A stretch of 64,000 bases of DNA from Candidatus Bathyarchaeum tardum. Lineage in GTDB: Archaea > Thermoproteota > Bathyarchaeia > Bathyarchaeales > Bathyarchaeaceae. Shown here piece by piece: positions 17,823 to 26,850 of this stretch. The notes below the pieces were generated by a model, which worked only from the letters and a program-made list of their open reading frames with translations, was not told the DNA's origin and ran no database searches. The position numbers were made by a program, and so were the translations under genes. Position 1 is the first letter of the stretch. Each line of letters begins with the position of its first letter. The stretch covers positions 1 through 64,000 of the forward strand of contig JARVGH010000002.1 of the NCBI GenBank assembly GCA_029762755.1, read 5' to 3'.

Positions 17823-19152
17823 TTCTTCGTTCGAGTCTAGGGTTTCCGTTAGGTATTAGAGTTGTTTCAGTATCTGCATCTGTCAATAGTTTTTCTATTC
17901 CTATGGCTTTTGTTTCGTCTGCTTCATCTAATTTTAAGAGTAAACTACACTCGTTACAGTTTCGTTCACAGAAAATCGGTTCATAACTGTCAGGTTCGTG
18001 GTATGTCGTTATGATTCCTTCATAATTTCTTAGCACAACTTTGTTTGTGGAATAAGAAATCAGATAATTTGGCATGATTGGAATTTTTCCCCCTCCACCT
18101 GGAGCATCCACAACATACGTCGGAACTGCAAGACCCGACGTGTGACCTACTAGGCTTTCTACAATTTCAATTCCTTTTCCGATGGGTGTTCGAAAATGGG
18201 AAAGTCCTTCTGAAAGGTCACATTGGAACAAATAGTAAGGGCGAACTCTGTTTTGTACAAGTTTTTGATTAAGTTTTTTCATTATCCGTGGACAATCGTT
18301 TACTCCCGCAAGCAATACTGATTGATTTCCTAGTGGAATCCCAGCATCAGCTAATTTACAAAGTGCTTGACGAGCTGACTGAGTAAGTTCTCTTGGATGA
18401 TTAAAATGAGTATTCAACCATATTGGATGATGTTTCTTTAGCATTTTTACAAGGGCATTAGTTATTCTGTAAGGCAGAACAACAGGCATCCTTGAACCAA
18501 TTCGAATTATTTCAACATGGGAAATTTTTCTGAGTTCAGTTAAAATCCAATCAAGATAATCATCAGGCAACATCAAAGGGTCGCCGCCTGAAAGCAAAAC
18601 ATCACGGACCTGACGATTTTTTTTGATATATTGAATTCCTTTGAGGATTTGTTCCCTTGACGGAATATGGTCGCAATCTCCAACTTTCCTTTTTCGTGTG
18701 CAATGTCTGCAATACATGGAGCACCGGTTGCTGACCAAGAACAGCACCCTGTCTGGATACCGATGTGTAATTCCTTCTACTGGGCTGTCTTTATCTTCGT
18801 GCAATGGGTCTGACAGGTCGTATCGTGAAACCTTCAATTCCGCCGGATTAGGAAACGCTTGCTTGAATATCGGGTCATTTTGGTAATTTTCTTTGTCTAT
18901 TAACGATGCATAATAAGGAGTAATGCTAATTGGAAATTTGCTAACGATTTTTTCAAATTCTTTATGTTCTTTTTTTGTAAATGATATTCCAGTTAATTTT
19001 TCAAAAGTAACTACATCCTTTATTGACTGCTTTAACTGCCAGGTGTAGTCTTTCCAGTTTCCCTCTGTTGTGTATTTACTTACCTTTCTCGCAATAGATT
19101 TTTGATAGGTACTAAGTTTTACGAATTTTTCCATAGTTACGAAAGTCTCCAA
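17815..19152 (-). CDS. ablA: lysine 2,3-aminomutase
   Basis: 445 residues. The radical-SAM cluster motif CSMYCRHC lies in the N-terminal third, followed by RKRKVGD and the [10 protein letters not shown] glycine-rich strand that contacts SAM. The PLP lysine is expected in the later [13 protein letters not shown] region. It converts L-alpha-lysine to L-beta-lysine. It overlaps ablB, so the two form the classic ablAB operon. The start may be ATG 19134 (MEKFVKLS) rather than 19152. A Cys-rich C-terminal segment ([11 protein letters not shown]) follows the core and probably serves metal binding or oligomerisation. Confidence 0.92.
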   Translation of the reverse strand: METFVTMEKFVKLSTYQKSIARKVSKYTTEGNWKDYTWQLKQSIKDVVTFEKLTGISFTKKEHKEFEKIVSKFPISITPYYASLIDKENYQNDPIFKQAFPNPAELKVSRYDLSDPLHEDKDSPVEGITHRYPDRVLFLVSNRCSMYCRHCTRKRKVGDCDHIPSREQILKGIQYIKKNRQVRDVLLSGGDPLMLPDDYLDWILTELRKISHVEIIRIGSRMPVVLPYRITNALVKMLKKHHPIWLNTHFNHPRELTQSARQALCKLADAGIPLGNQSVLLAGVNDCPRIMKKLNQKLVQNRVRPYYLFQCDLSEGLSHFRTPIGKGIEIVESLVGHTSGLAVPTYVVDAPGGGGKIPIMPNYLISYSTNKVVLRNYEGIITTYHEPDSYEPIFCERNCNECSLLLKLDEADETKAIGIEKLLTDADTETTLIPNGNPRLERRNE

Positions 19153-19391
19153 ACAAAAACAAGCTGAAACATAGATAGAAAAAAGCTATCGCATCCTACG
19201 AGCTTGATTTTTTGGTTTTCTTGCTGTTACTTGGGGGCACTTATATTTTTTATGTTTCTTTATTTTGCTGACTCTGGCAAATAATCATTTTTTAATCCAA
19301 ATTGAGATTATGTTCAAACTTCATGTAACCTTTTGTTTTGTTTTTCGGTACACTCTTATGTTTGTGAAGTGTTTTTTAATAATGGGGTCTG

Positions 19392-19835
19392 TTGTTGAGG
19401 CGTGCGTATCCGGTTCAGCCTGTTGTGGGTGTGGGTGCAGTTGTTGTTGATTCTGGTAAAATTCTTTTGGTAAAACGTGGTGTTGAACCTTCTTTGGGTA
19501 AGTGGAGTTTTCCTGGTGGTGCAGTGGAGTTGGGTGAGTGTGTTCGGGATGCTGTGCTGCGGGAAACTAACGAAGAAACGTGCTTAGAAATAGAACTTAT
19601 CCAAGACACTCCTTTGGATGCTTACGATATTTTTGAGTGGGATAAACAAGGTAAACTTTGGTATCATTATGTGTTGCTTCAGTTTCTGGGTAAACCAAAA
19701 AATGGGGTCCTAAAACCTACAAGTGATGCAAAAGATGCCAAATGGGTTCCGTTAAACGAAGCAAACAACTACGACCTCGCAGGGTCGGTTCGTCATTTCC
19801 TTCAAAAACACATGAAACAATTGAAAACCTGCTAG
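19392..19835 (+). CDS. Nudix hydrolase
   Basis: 147 residues. The Nudix box is GGAVELGECVRDAVLRETNEE followed by TCLEI, with the usual terminal Gly replaced by Cys. It starts with a strand pattern VVGVGAVVVDSGKILLVKRG, as in ADP-ribose/8-oxo-NTP-cleaving Nudix proteins. The substrate is not predictable; it may clean nucleotide pools, which would fit the neighbouring DNA polymerase operon. TTG 19392 is the apparent start, without a clear ribosome site. Confidence 0.8.
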   Translation: MLRRAYPVQPVVGVGAVVVDSGKILLVKRGVEPSLGKWSFPGGAVELGECVRDAVLRETNEETCLEIELIQDTPLDAYDIFEWDKQGKLWYHYVLLQFLGKPKNGVLKPTSDAKDAKWVPLNEANNYDLAGSVRHFLQKHMKQLKTC

Positions 19836-19972
19836 ATAACTGCTAAACTGTTTTAAGTAACTTATGCGGTTTGTTTTCACTTTCACTGGGGTCTCTGCTC
19901 TGTTTGTTGTCGTTGGAACCGCAGCTTTATCTGGTTTTCAAACAAGGAAATAAACCCTGTGGTGGATTCAAA

Positions 19973-20089
19973 ATGACACAAACAGAATACAAACAAGTAG
20001 TGATTAACCGATTAACTCACATCCAAAATCTCGCGAGACAAAAAAAGTTCTCTGAAATTGAGAATCTAATTAACAGCGGTTACGTATAA
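19973..20089 (+). CDS. 38-residue hypothetical protein
   Basis: The frame is open from 19871, but the hydrophobic leader there looks non-coding. ATG 19973 gives a compact polar helical peptide (TQTEYKQVVINRLTHIQNLA ... FSEIENLINSGYV). It lies just before the degenerate RecA/PolB operon with 20 bases between, so it may be its first gene. The family is unknown and its reality rests on context only. Confidence 0.35.
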   Translation: MTQTEYKQVVINRLTHIQNLARQKKFSEIENLINSGYV

Positions 20090-20108
20090 ACAACTAAAAT
20101 TTTGTAGT

Positions 20109-20870
20109 TTGGTAATGACCTCCACCTTTGAATTGAAAGTGAAAAACATGTACTCTGCCCAAATTCTAAAAAAAACTCAAACAAAATTATGCTTATCTTT
20201 GGACATAGAACATGTTGATAGTTTGTTTCCAGGTTTCCTTATAGGAGACTTTGCAGTAATCCATGGCTCGTCAACTGTTCAGTCCCTGTTGCCCACTTTA
20301 TGTGTCAAGGCACAACTCCCCTATCAGTTAGGGGGACTAGAAACCAATGTTTTGTTTGTAGACGGTGCCAACAGTTTTAGACTATACGAAATTTCCGAAC
20401 TTGCCCAAAGATGGGAACTTGACCCCAAACAAGTTTTAGAAAAAATCTTTGTCTCACGCGCCTTCACTGCATACCAGCTAGTTTCTTTGATTCTTGACCA
20501 GCTTCAAAATGCAATCAAAAAATACGAAACAAAAGTTGTTATCTTATCAAATCCTGCGTATTTGTTCCTTGATAAGGACATCCCCAAAAAAGAATCAGAA
20601 GAAATCTTCAAACAACTAACAGAGTATCTCTCCAGTTTTGCTGAAACAAACAAAATAATTCTGATTGCAACCCATAAACCTTACCTTTGGTCTAAAAGTA
20701 CAACGTTTTTCAAGCAAACTTTATGCGAATCAGCAAATGTCGTAGCATCCATTAAAAAAGCTAATCAAACGCCTCATTTTATCTTGGAAAAACACCATTT
20801 CTTGCAGTTAGGAAAAGCAGAGTTTCCTTCTTCAAACAAATGTACGCTTCTTGATTTTGTGAAGGGATAA
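20109..20870 (+). CDS. RecA-superfamily paralogue lacking Walker motifs
   Basis: 253 residues with the RadA/RecA-like core order: GFLIGDFAVIHGSS at the P-loop position, LFVDGANSFR, then KVVILSNPAYLF at the Walker B position. The canonical GxxxxGK(T/S) is absent (GSSTVQSLL has no Lys), and the Walker B Asp is not in place, so ATP hydrolysis is unlikely. It probably acts as a structural partner. It is followed at 3 bases by a small helical gene and then a degenerate PolB, an arrangement known from archaea for inactivated RecA-like proteins next to PolB2. TTG 20109 or ATG 20115 is the start. Confidence 0.65.
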   Translation: MVMTSTFELKVKNMYSAQILKKTQTKLCLSLDIEHVDSLFPGFLIGDFAVIHGSSTVQSLLPTLCVKAQLPYQLGGLETNVLFVDGANSFRLYEISELAQRWELDPKQVLEKIFVSRAFTAYQLVSLILDQLQNAIKKYETKVVILSNPAYLFLDKDIPKKESEEIFKQLTEYLSSFAETNKIILIATHKPYLWSKSTTFFKQTLCESANVVASIKKANQTPHFILEKHHFLQLGKAEFPSSNKCTLLDFVKG

Positions 20871-20873
20871 TTT

Positions 20874-21134
20874 TTGGGAAAAACTGTAGAATCTTATCGC
20901 CTGAAGCTGGATAAAGAAGTCCAGCGCTGGAGCAGTTTTACTAGGGCATTACGAAAAAATGACCGTGAAACATTTGATCAGTTAATGGATATTTGCCGCA
21001 ATTATGCTTCTGCATCAAGTAACGCTACGCGACCAGTTGTTTTTGAAGCAATGGTTATGTGTATTCTTTTAGAGCAGCAAAAAACCTTGAATGGGTTGAA
21101 AAAAGAGATTGGTTCAACAAAATCCAGTTCTTAA
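20874..21134 (+). CDS. small helical protein of the PolB/RecA-like operon
   Basis: 86 residues, almost entirely helical and charged (SYRLKLDKEVQRWSSFTRAL, then DRETFDQLMDICRNYASAS). TTG start directly after the RecA-like gene. It overlaps the polymerase gene by 26 bases, which implies translational coupling. I know of no assigned function. By position it could bridge the RecA-like protein and the polymerase. It resembles the small conserved partner gene seen beside PolB2 in other archaea, but that is memory of gene order, not a search result. Confidence 0.65.
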   Translation: MGKTVESYRLKLDKEVQRWSSFTRALRKNDRETFDQLMDICRNYASASSNATRPVVFEAMVMCILLEQQKTLNGLKKEIGSTKSSS

Positions 21135-23421
21135 CAAAGTTAAAGGTTGGTTATTTGATCTATATCCTTCAACAGATGGTCAGATGAACGTATGGATAAT
21201 CTGTGAAAATGGAAAAAGAATCAAATTGGTTGACACCTTCAAACCCCGATTTTATGTTTCAAGCAAAGAAGCTTCATTAAATGAACTGCAAAATTTAGTT
21301 TCTAAGTTGCCAATTGATTCCTCTCGATTTGTGCCAAAACATGTTGACCATACAAACTGGTCTGAGTCGTTAGTTCAGGAAGTTACTGTAACAAATTATC
21401 AAAAAATTCCTTTGCTTGTTCGCAAAATTCTAGAAGCTGGGAAATACCTCAGGTATCAAGTTCACAATTCTGATTTGTCCCCTTCCCAGCTTTATATGTT
21501 TGAGCGCGACTTGTTTCCTCTTGCGTTTGTAGAAATTAACGTCGAAAATTATAACCTAAATTACAAAGTCTTGGATTCTGTTGAAGCTGTAAACTATGCT
21601 GTCCCACCATTTAGATTCGCTGAACTTCACTTAAGTTCAAACCAAAAACACAAACCATCAACCTTTAATGAACCAATTGAGGAGATAGCTGTTGCTTTTG
21701 ATAATGGACAAAAAGTCGTCATTAAATCCGGAACAGAACGCTACAAGTTACTGCACACAGCTTACCTGATACGAAAATTTGATCCTGACATAATTTTTAC
21801 TAATGGGGGTGACTCGTTCATATTTCCGTATCTTGCAAAAAGAGCAACAGTTAACGAGATTTCGAATAATTTTGTTTTAAGCAGAGATAAAATACCTCTT
21901 GTAGCGAAACCAAAAAAAGGAACAACATACTTTTCTTACGGTCAAACTTATTTCCGTTCTCCCACCCGAAGGCTTTATGGCAGGATTCATGTGGATGAAA
22001 ACAACACTTTTGTTGTCCGAGAAAGTGGCTTTAATGGGTTGATCGAGATTGCCCGAAGCTGCAGAGTGCCCTTGCATAAAGCTTCCCGGTCATCCATTGG
22101 AACAACCATGTCTGCCCTTCAAAATTATCAAGCTTTAAAAGACGGTTTTTTAGTTCCACGCAACAAACAGGTTGGAGAGTCTTTCAAATCAGCTTACCAA
22201 CTTCTGATAGGTGACCGGGGTGGTTTTGTTTATGAACCAAAAATAGGTATTCACGATCAAGTTGGCGAGATTGATTTTTCGTCGATGTACCCTTCTTTGA
22301 TGGCTAAATACAATATTTCAGCCGAAACCGTTCTTTGTAGTTGTTGTTCTGATTCAGGTTCAAGATTTCCTGAGTTAGGTTTTCATGTTTGTGAACAAAG
22401 AAGGGGAATTGTTCCTAAAGTTTTAGAGTTTACAGTAAAAAAGAGACTACTTTACAAAAAGTTGGCAAAAGAAACCAACGATGAAGTTCTCCGTGAAGTT
22501 TATGATAAAAGACAATCTGCTTTGAAGTGGATTCTTGTAACTTGTTTTGGTTACCTAGGTTATCGAAATTCAAAATTTGGAACTGTGGATGGACATATGG
22601 GTGTTTGCGCTTATGGTCGAGATTCATTATTAACTGCTTCTCATATTGCAGAAGATTCTGGTTTTAACGTTATTCATGGAATTGTAGATTCTCTTTGGCT
22701 AAAAAAAGAAAACACATCATCTAAAGATTATATGCAACTAGCTGAAAAAATCTCCAAGAAAGTTGATTTGCCTTTAGATTTTAGTGGTCTTTACAAATGG
22801 ATCGTTTTTCTTCCTTCTAAAACTCATCCTGATGTTCCAGTTTTGAATCGTTATTATGGCGTAAAAACTGACGGAATAATCAAAGTCAGAGGCATCCAAG
22901 CCCGAAGACGAGACACCCCAAAATTTGTCTACAACGCCCAAGTAGACATGATTCAAGCCTTATCCTCTGCTGAGAGCTCCCAAGAGTTCATAAAAAAAAT
23001 TCCTGACGCCCTGAAGGTAATTATAGCCTACAAGAATAAACTCCTTAACAACGAAATTCCCATATGGGACTTGATAATAACAAAACGCCTTTCTAAAGAA
23101 CCCAGCGATTACTCCCAAAACATCAGCCAAAGAATAGCTGGAAAACAACTCTTAACAGAAGGCTATGACGTATACGCAGGGAAAAGCATCAAATACCTTT
23201 TCACCGATGCAACAAACAAACGACACCTACGCCGAATAAAACCAAAAGAACTAATTAACTCCAAAACACGCCCTGACTTAACAAAATATCTTTCTTTATT
23301 GTATTCTGCTGCATCTAACCTTTTGAGCCAATTTGGCTTTTCGACCCAAACAATTTCTGATTATGCTTCAGGATTTTGTACTCCAAATTTTGAAACGTTC
23401 CCGCTAAAAAAATCAGTATAA
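21109..23421 (+). CDS. polB2: family B DNA polymerase, PolB2-like, with degenerate exonuclease
   Basis: 770 residues. Polymerase motif A is intact (DFSSMYPSL). The motif B Lys is kept (KWILVTCFGYLGY) but the usual Asn and Tyr are Val and Phe. Motif C reads HGIVDSLW instead of YGDTDS, so only the second Asp remains. The exonuclease lost the DxE of ExoI (FRFAELHL), and ExoII reads SFIFPYL where SFDxPYL is expected. This is the pattern of archaeal PolB2, suspected to be a specialised or weakly active polymerase. TTG 21109 overlaps the upstream gene. It probably works in DNA repair or translesion synthesis. Confidence 0.85.
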   Translation: MVQQNPVLNKVKGWLFDLYPSTDGQMNVWIICENGKRIKLVDTFKPRFYVSSKEASLNELQNLVSKLPIDSSRFVPKHVDHTNWSESLVQEVTVTNYQKIPLLVRKILEAGKYLRYQVHNSDLSPSQLYMFERDLFPLAFVEINVENYNLNYKVLDSVEAVNYAVPPFRFAELHLSSNQKHKPSTFNEPIEEIAVAFDNGQKVVIKSGTERYKLLHTAYLIRKFDPDIIFTNGGDSFIFPYLAKRATVNEISNNFVLSRDKIPLVAKPKKGTTYFSYGQTYFRSPTRRLYGRIHVDENNTFVVRESGFNGLIEIARSCRVPLHKASRSSIGTTMSALQNYQALKDGFLVPRNKQVGESFKSAYQLLIGDRGGFVYEPKIGIHDQVGEIDFSSMYPSLMAKYNISAETVLCSCCSDSGSRFPELGFHVCEQRRGIVPKVLEFTVKKRLLYKKLAKETNDEVLREVYDKRQSALKWILVTCFGYLGYRNSKFGTVDGHMGVCAYGRDSLLTASHIAEDSGFNVIHGIVDSLWLKKENTSSKDYMQLAEKISKKVDLPLDFSGLYKWIVFLPSKTHPDVPVLNRYYGVKTDGIIKVRGIQARRRDTPKFVYNAQVDMIQALSSAESSQEFIKKIPDALKVIIAYKNKLLNNEIPIWDLIITKRLSKEPSDYSQNISQRIAGKQLLTEGYDVYAGKSIKYLFTDATNKRHLRRIKPKELINSKTRPDLTKYLSLLYSAASNLLSQFGFSTQTISDYASGFCTPNFETFPLKKSV

Positions 23422-23712
23422 CTTCTTTATCTTAGACATTTTTTACCTTAAAAACAATTTTTAGGCTCCTTAATGCTAAAATTAATGGAAAATAACGATA
23501 AGCACGTGATAAAAATTAATATTTTTTACTATGTTTAGAATGTCTATTGTGGAAAAGATGCACTGTTTTTTTTTGATACTGAATAAAGGATGTTTTGTTT
23601 TTATTGGTTTTTGATTTAATTTCGAATCATTATTCTGTATCTGAATATTAACCAAAAATATTTCTTATTTTAAAAAATATACTTAAAAATCATGTGTGGT
23701 ATAAAAAATTTA

Positions 23713-23744
23713 AAAAAGTGACTTGTAGGGCAAATTATTTAAAT
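23713..23744 (+). promoter_or_regulatory. putative promoter of the first propeller gene
   Basis: The element AAAAAGTGAC (23713-23722) lies upstream of an A/T-rich TATA-like stretch (ATTATTTAAATA, 23733-23744), about 50 bases before the start codon at 23795. The same 10-mer precedes a TATA-like stretch in front of the paralogue, on the other strand (42848-42857). The remaining bases from 23422 to 23712 are AT-rich with no other visible feature. Confidence 0.45.
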
Positions 23745-23794
23745 AAAAATGTGGTTAATTACGTACAGAATTTAAAGATTGAAGGAATGAATAA

Positions 23795-26323
23795 ATGAAA
23801 ATTTTAAATCAAAAAATAAACCTACCAGCTCTGGCGTTAATTGTCATTTTGACAATGTCTGCCAGTCTGATAGTTATACCAACTAGCCTTGCACAGCCAG
23901 GAACAACTTGGCCATCATTTCCCGTTTTGTCTATAATTCCTGACGAAGCTGGGGTTGGCCAAGAAGTCTTGCTGTCATACGGTATTACTCGTCAAACTGC
24001 CTGGCCACAATCAGGCTGGACAGGAATAACCGTAACCGTTACAGCACCTGACGGAAGCACACAAACTTTAGGACCTTACAATACAGACACAACCGGATTA
24101 GGCGGCGCAGTGTTCATCCCAACAATGGCTGGAACATACAAATTCGTATGCAACTTCCCAGAACAAGAAGTCACAGTCAGCGTTGCAGGTCTTGAAGCAG
24201 GAACACGAATGTTAGCAAGCCACACCCCAGAAATTGAATTAGTTGTCACTGAAGATGCAGAACGACACTTCTTCCCGGACACTCCTTTGCCCGACGAATA
24301 CTGGGTAAGGCCAATTGATGCACAAAACAGAGAATGGTATCAAATTGCAGGAAGCTGGCTTGATGGAGCATACAAACGCGGTCACTATAACCGAAATGCA
24401 GACGGCAACGCTGCCCCAGAAACTGGCCACATTCTATGGGAAATGGTCCAAGATGTAGGCGGATTAGCTGGAGGCATTGAAGCAGGTTGGCACAGCTTTG
24501 AAGACGGAGATGCTTACGAAGGCAAATGGAGCAACCCAATGATCATCGCTGGAACCCTTATTGGCGTTCGATACGTTAGAGGCTTACAATACACATATGC
24601 AGTAAATGTACGAACCGGTGAAATGATGTGGGAAAAAGTCCTAGGAGAAGACATTGGTCTAACCTTATCTCCAAGCTTTGGCGAACTAAAATACTGGAGC
24701 ACAATGAACAACCACGGATACTACGCATACATATGGGCAACCCAAGGCAGCACATGGCACGCGTTTGACCCTCTAACTGGAGTATGGGAATACACCATGA
24801 CCAATGTTCCCAGCGGAACACGAGTGCCTGGTCCAAACGGCGAAATCATGATTTACTCCATTAGTATTCAAGCTGGAACAATGAGCGTATGGAACACAAC
24901 AGCAGCATACTACGACATGATGTTAGCTGAGTACGGCGACAACCCCCTTGCAGAATACCAAGCTGGTCGATGGAGACCAATCGGAACAACATTTAATGCC
25001 GGAAACGGAACAACATTAACAACATCATTCCCAACCAACTTGGACGGATCAATAGAAATTGTAATCCCCTTAAACAAAGTCGTTGGTACCAACATGCAAT
25101 GGGCTGGAGGAGCAGCAGTACAAAACCCACAAATTTGGGCAGTTGACCTAAGACCAGGACGCGAAGGACAAGTATTATTCAACAAAGCATGGCCATTACC
25201 TGAGGTAGGCGTTCACTACGACTTTGCAGGTTCACACCCCTTCTCAGTAGAACATGATGTTTTCGTGATTACTGGAAAAGAAACACGTCTGCACTACGGA
25301 ATCAGCATGACAACAGGAAACCAACTATGGGCAACTACCGCCTTTGAACCATACAACAACGCATATTCAAATGTCTACATGGATCCTTGGGGTCAATCAG
25401 TTTGTTACGATAACAAACTTATCACCGCAGGATTTGGAGGAGTTGTAACAGCATACAACCTAGCTAATGGAAATATGCTTTGGCAATACAGAGGAGGCAA
25501 CGAATACGGAGAATTCTTGTTTGGAAACGATTGGTCCCTTGTAACAGGTTTCATATCTGATGGAAAGGTCTATTTGTTCCACACTGAGCACTCTGCAATT
25601 GATCCGAAACCCCGAGGTGCACCCACAGTCTGCCTTGATATTAACAGTGGTAACGAAGTTTGGAGAACTGACGGTTTGAGGTTAGGTACCCGATGGGGTG
25701 GTCAACCAATAATCGGAGACAGCGTACTCGTTGGATTTAGCTCATACGACAACACCATCGTTGCTATCGGCAAAGGCCCAAGCGAACTAACAGTTACAGC
25801 TTCACCTAAAGTTGCAGCAAAAGGAAACCCAGTAATTATTGAAGGAACCGTTATGGATGTGTCTCCAGGAACTAAAGATCCTGAAGCAATGTTGCGGTTC
25901 CCCAATGGTGTGCCAGCAATTTCTGATGGTGACATGAGTGAATGGATGCTCTATGTTTACAAACACAGGCCCCGTCCAGCAAATGCAGTGGGTGTTAACG
26001 TTAAGATTGAAGCAGTAGCCCCAGATATGAGTTACATGAACCTTGGAACAACCACAAGCGATGCTTATGGAAATTATGCCTTTAGTTTCAAGCCCTCTAT
26101 GGACGGCACATACACAATCATTGCAACCTTTGAAGGCTCCTGCGGATACTACGGATCAACCCAAACAACCTACGTAAACGTAGGTGCAGTAACATCAGCC
26201 ACTCCAATTGAACCAGAAGAACCAGTAGCAGGATTCCTTACAACTGAAGTAGCTATCATATTAGCTGTAGTAATTGCTGCAATAATCGGTGTTGGCGCAT
26301 ACTGGATGCTTAAACGCAAATAA
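23795..26323 (+). CDS. secreted PQQ-type beta-propeller protein with C-terminal anchor
   Basis: 842 residues. A signal peptide (about 1-33) is followed by an Ig-like N-terminal domain with TVTVTAPDGSTQTLGPYNTD, then a propeller with repeated 'NLANGNMLWQYR'-style PQQ repeat strands (about 190-665), a second Ig-like/carboxypeptidase-D-like domain with VKIEAVAPDM, and a C-terminal helix with KRK tail. PQQ repeats bind or scaffold; a dehydrogenase role is possible but the catalytic Ca2+/PQQ residues are not evident. A paralogue lies at 40222-42798. It has a good ribosome site (AAGGAATGA). It probably acts on the outer cell surface. Confidence 0.85.
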   Translation: MKILNQKINLPALALIVILTMSASLIVIPTSLAQPGTTWPSFPVLSIIPDEAGVGQEVLLSYGITRQTAWPQSGWTGITVTVTAPDGSTQTLGPYNTDTTGLGGAVFIPTMAGTYKFVCNFPEQEVTVSVAGLEAGTRMLASHTPEIELVVTEDAERHFFPDTPLPDEYWVRPIDAQNREWYQIAGSWLDGAYKRGHYNRNADGNAAPETGHILWEMVQDVGGLAGGIEAGWHSFEDGDAYEGKWSNPMIIAGTLIGVRYVRGLQYTYAVNVRTGEMMWEKVLGEDIGLTLSPSFGELKYWSTMNNHGYYAYIWATQGSTWHAFDPLTGVWEYTMTNVPSGTRVPGPNGEIMIYSISIQAGTMSVWNTTAAYYDMMLAEYGDNPLAEYQAGRWRPIGTTFNAGNGTTLTTSFPTNLDGSIEIVIPLNKVVGTNMQWAGGAAVQNPQIWAVDLRPGREGQVLFNKAWPLPEVGVHYDFAGSHPFSVEHDVFVITGKETRLHYGISMTTGNQLWATTAFEPYNNAYSNVYMDPWGQSVCYDNKLITAGFGGVVTAYNLANGNMLWQYRGGNEYGEFLFGNDWSLVTGFISDGKVYLFHTEHSAIDPKPRGAPTVCLDINSGNEVWRTDGLRLGTRWGGQPIIGDSVLVGFSSYDNTIVAIGKGPSELTVTASPKVAAKGNPVIIEGTVMDVSPGTKDPEAMLRFPNGVPAISDGDMSEWMLYVYKHRPRPANAVGVNVKIEAVAPDMSYMNLGTTTSDAYGNYAFSFKPSMDGTYTIIATFEGSCGYYGSTQTTYVNVGAVTSATPIEPEEPVAGFLTTEVAIILAVVIAAIIGVGAYWMLKRK

Positions 26324-26330
26324 CCACACC

Positions 26331-26510
26331 AATTTCCCTCCCTTTTTTTCTTTTTTTGGGAGTAAAACTATGGGTAGAAATGGGGCTGAAAATGGCTCAC
26401 GCACAACGTGAAAAATAACGAAAGCTGTAATAGTAGATACAATTTCGTTTTTTCATTCCTCAATTGCCTGTGCATGAGCCTCAGCAAACCCATTTCTTTT
26501 TTACCCACAA
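26331..26510 (+). repeat. conserved non-coding element behind propeller gene (copy A)
   Basis: Starts eight bases after the stop codon of the propeller gene. It includes CCTCCC plus T-runs and GGGAG (a hairpin, 26336-26362), then AGAAATGGGGCTGAAAA, TAGTAG, CCTCAATTGCC and GAGCCTCAGCAAACCC. The same blocks occur in the same order behind the paralogue (copy B, 40049-40221, minus strand) with small gaps. It may be a conserved 3' UTR, a terminator plus an RNA, or a recombination trace. Confidence 0.7.
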
Positions 26511-26574
26511 AAGCAAAAATTTTGAAAATAAATCAATTCTTAGAATCTAATCTTTATGTATACATTTTATTATC

Positions 26575-26825
26575 GCGGGCGTGTGTCCCACGCAACTAAC
26601 TCTCATCCTCACAGGTGGAGCAATCGCTCTTCTCAGATGAGCTCTCTCAAACGTGGGTTGAGTTTTGCCCGCGCCCACCGTGTCCCACACCTGGGTAAAC
26701 CCTTCGTCAACGGTTAGGTGAAAGTCACCATCCTCTGTCGAGTCCGTCGGCGTGAGCCCGCATAAGGTTCCGGCGGGATTATGCTCCAGCCTACTATCAT
26801 CGCAACATAACAAACAGTTACCTTG
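26575..26825 (-). ncRNA. unassigned GC-rich structured RNA
   Basis: A GC-rich island in AT-rich DNA with many compensated helices. On the minus strand: GCGGGC/GCCCGC and CCCACG/CGTGGG enclose CTCATC/GATGAG and GAGC-GATT-GCTC near the 3' end; CGACGG pairs with CCGTTG using a G-U pair; and GGTGA/TCACC and GAGC/GCTC hairpins lie in the 5' part. The G-U pair would be A-C on the plus strand and the internal loops are A-rich, so I favour the minus strand, downstream of pheT. SRP RNA and RNase P RNA are candidates; their signature motifs were not found by eye. Confidence 0.55.
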
Positions 26826-26850
26826 AACATAAAACTTGCTAATTAGAAAA

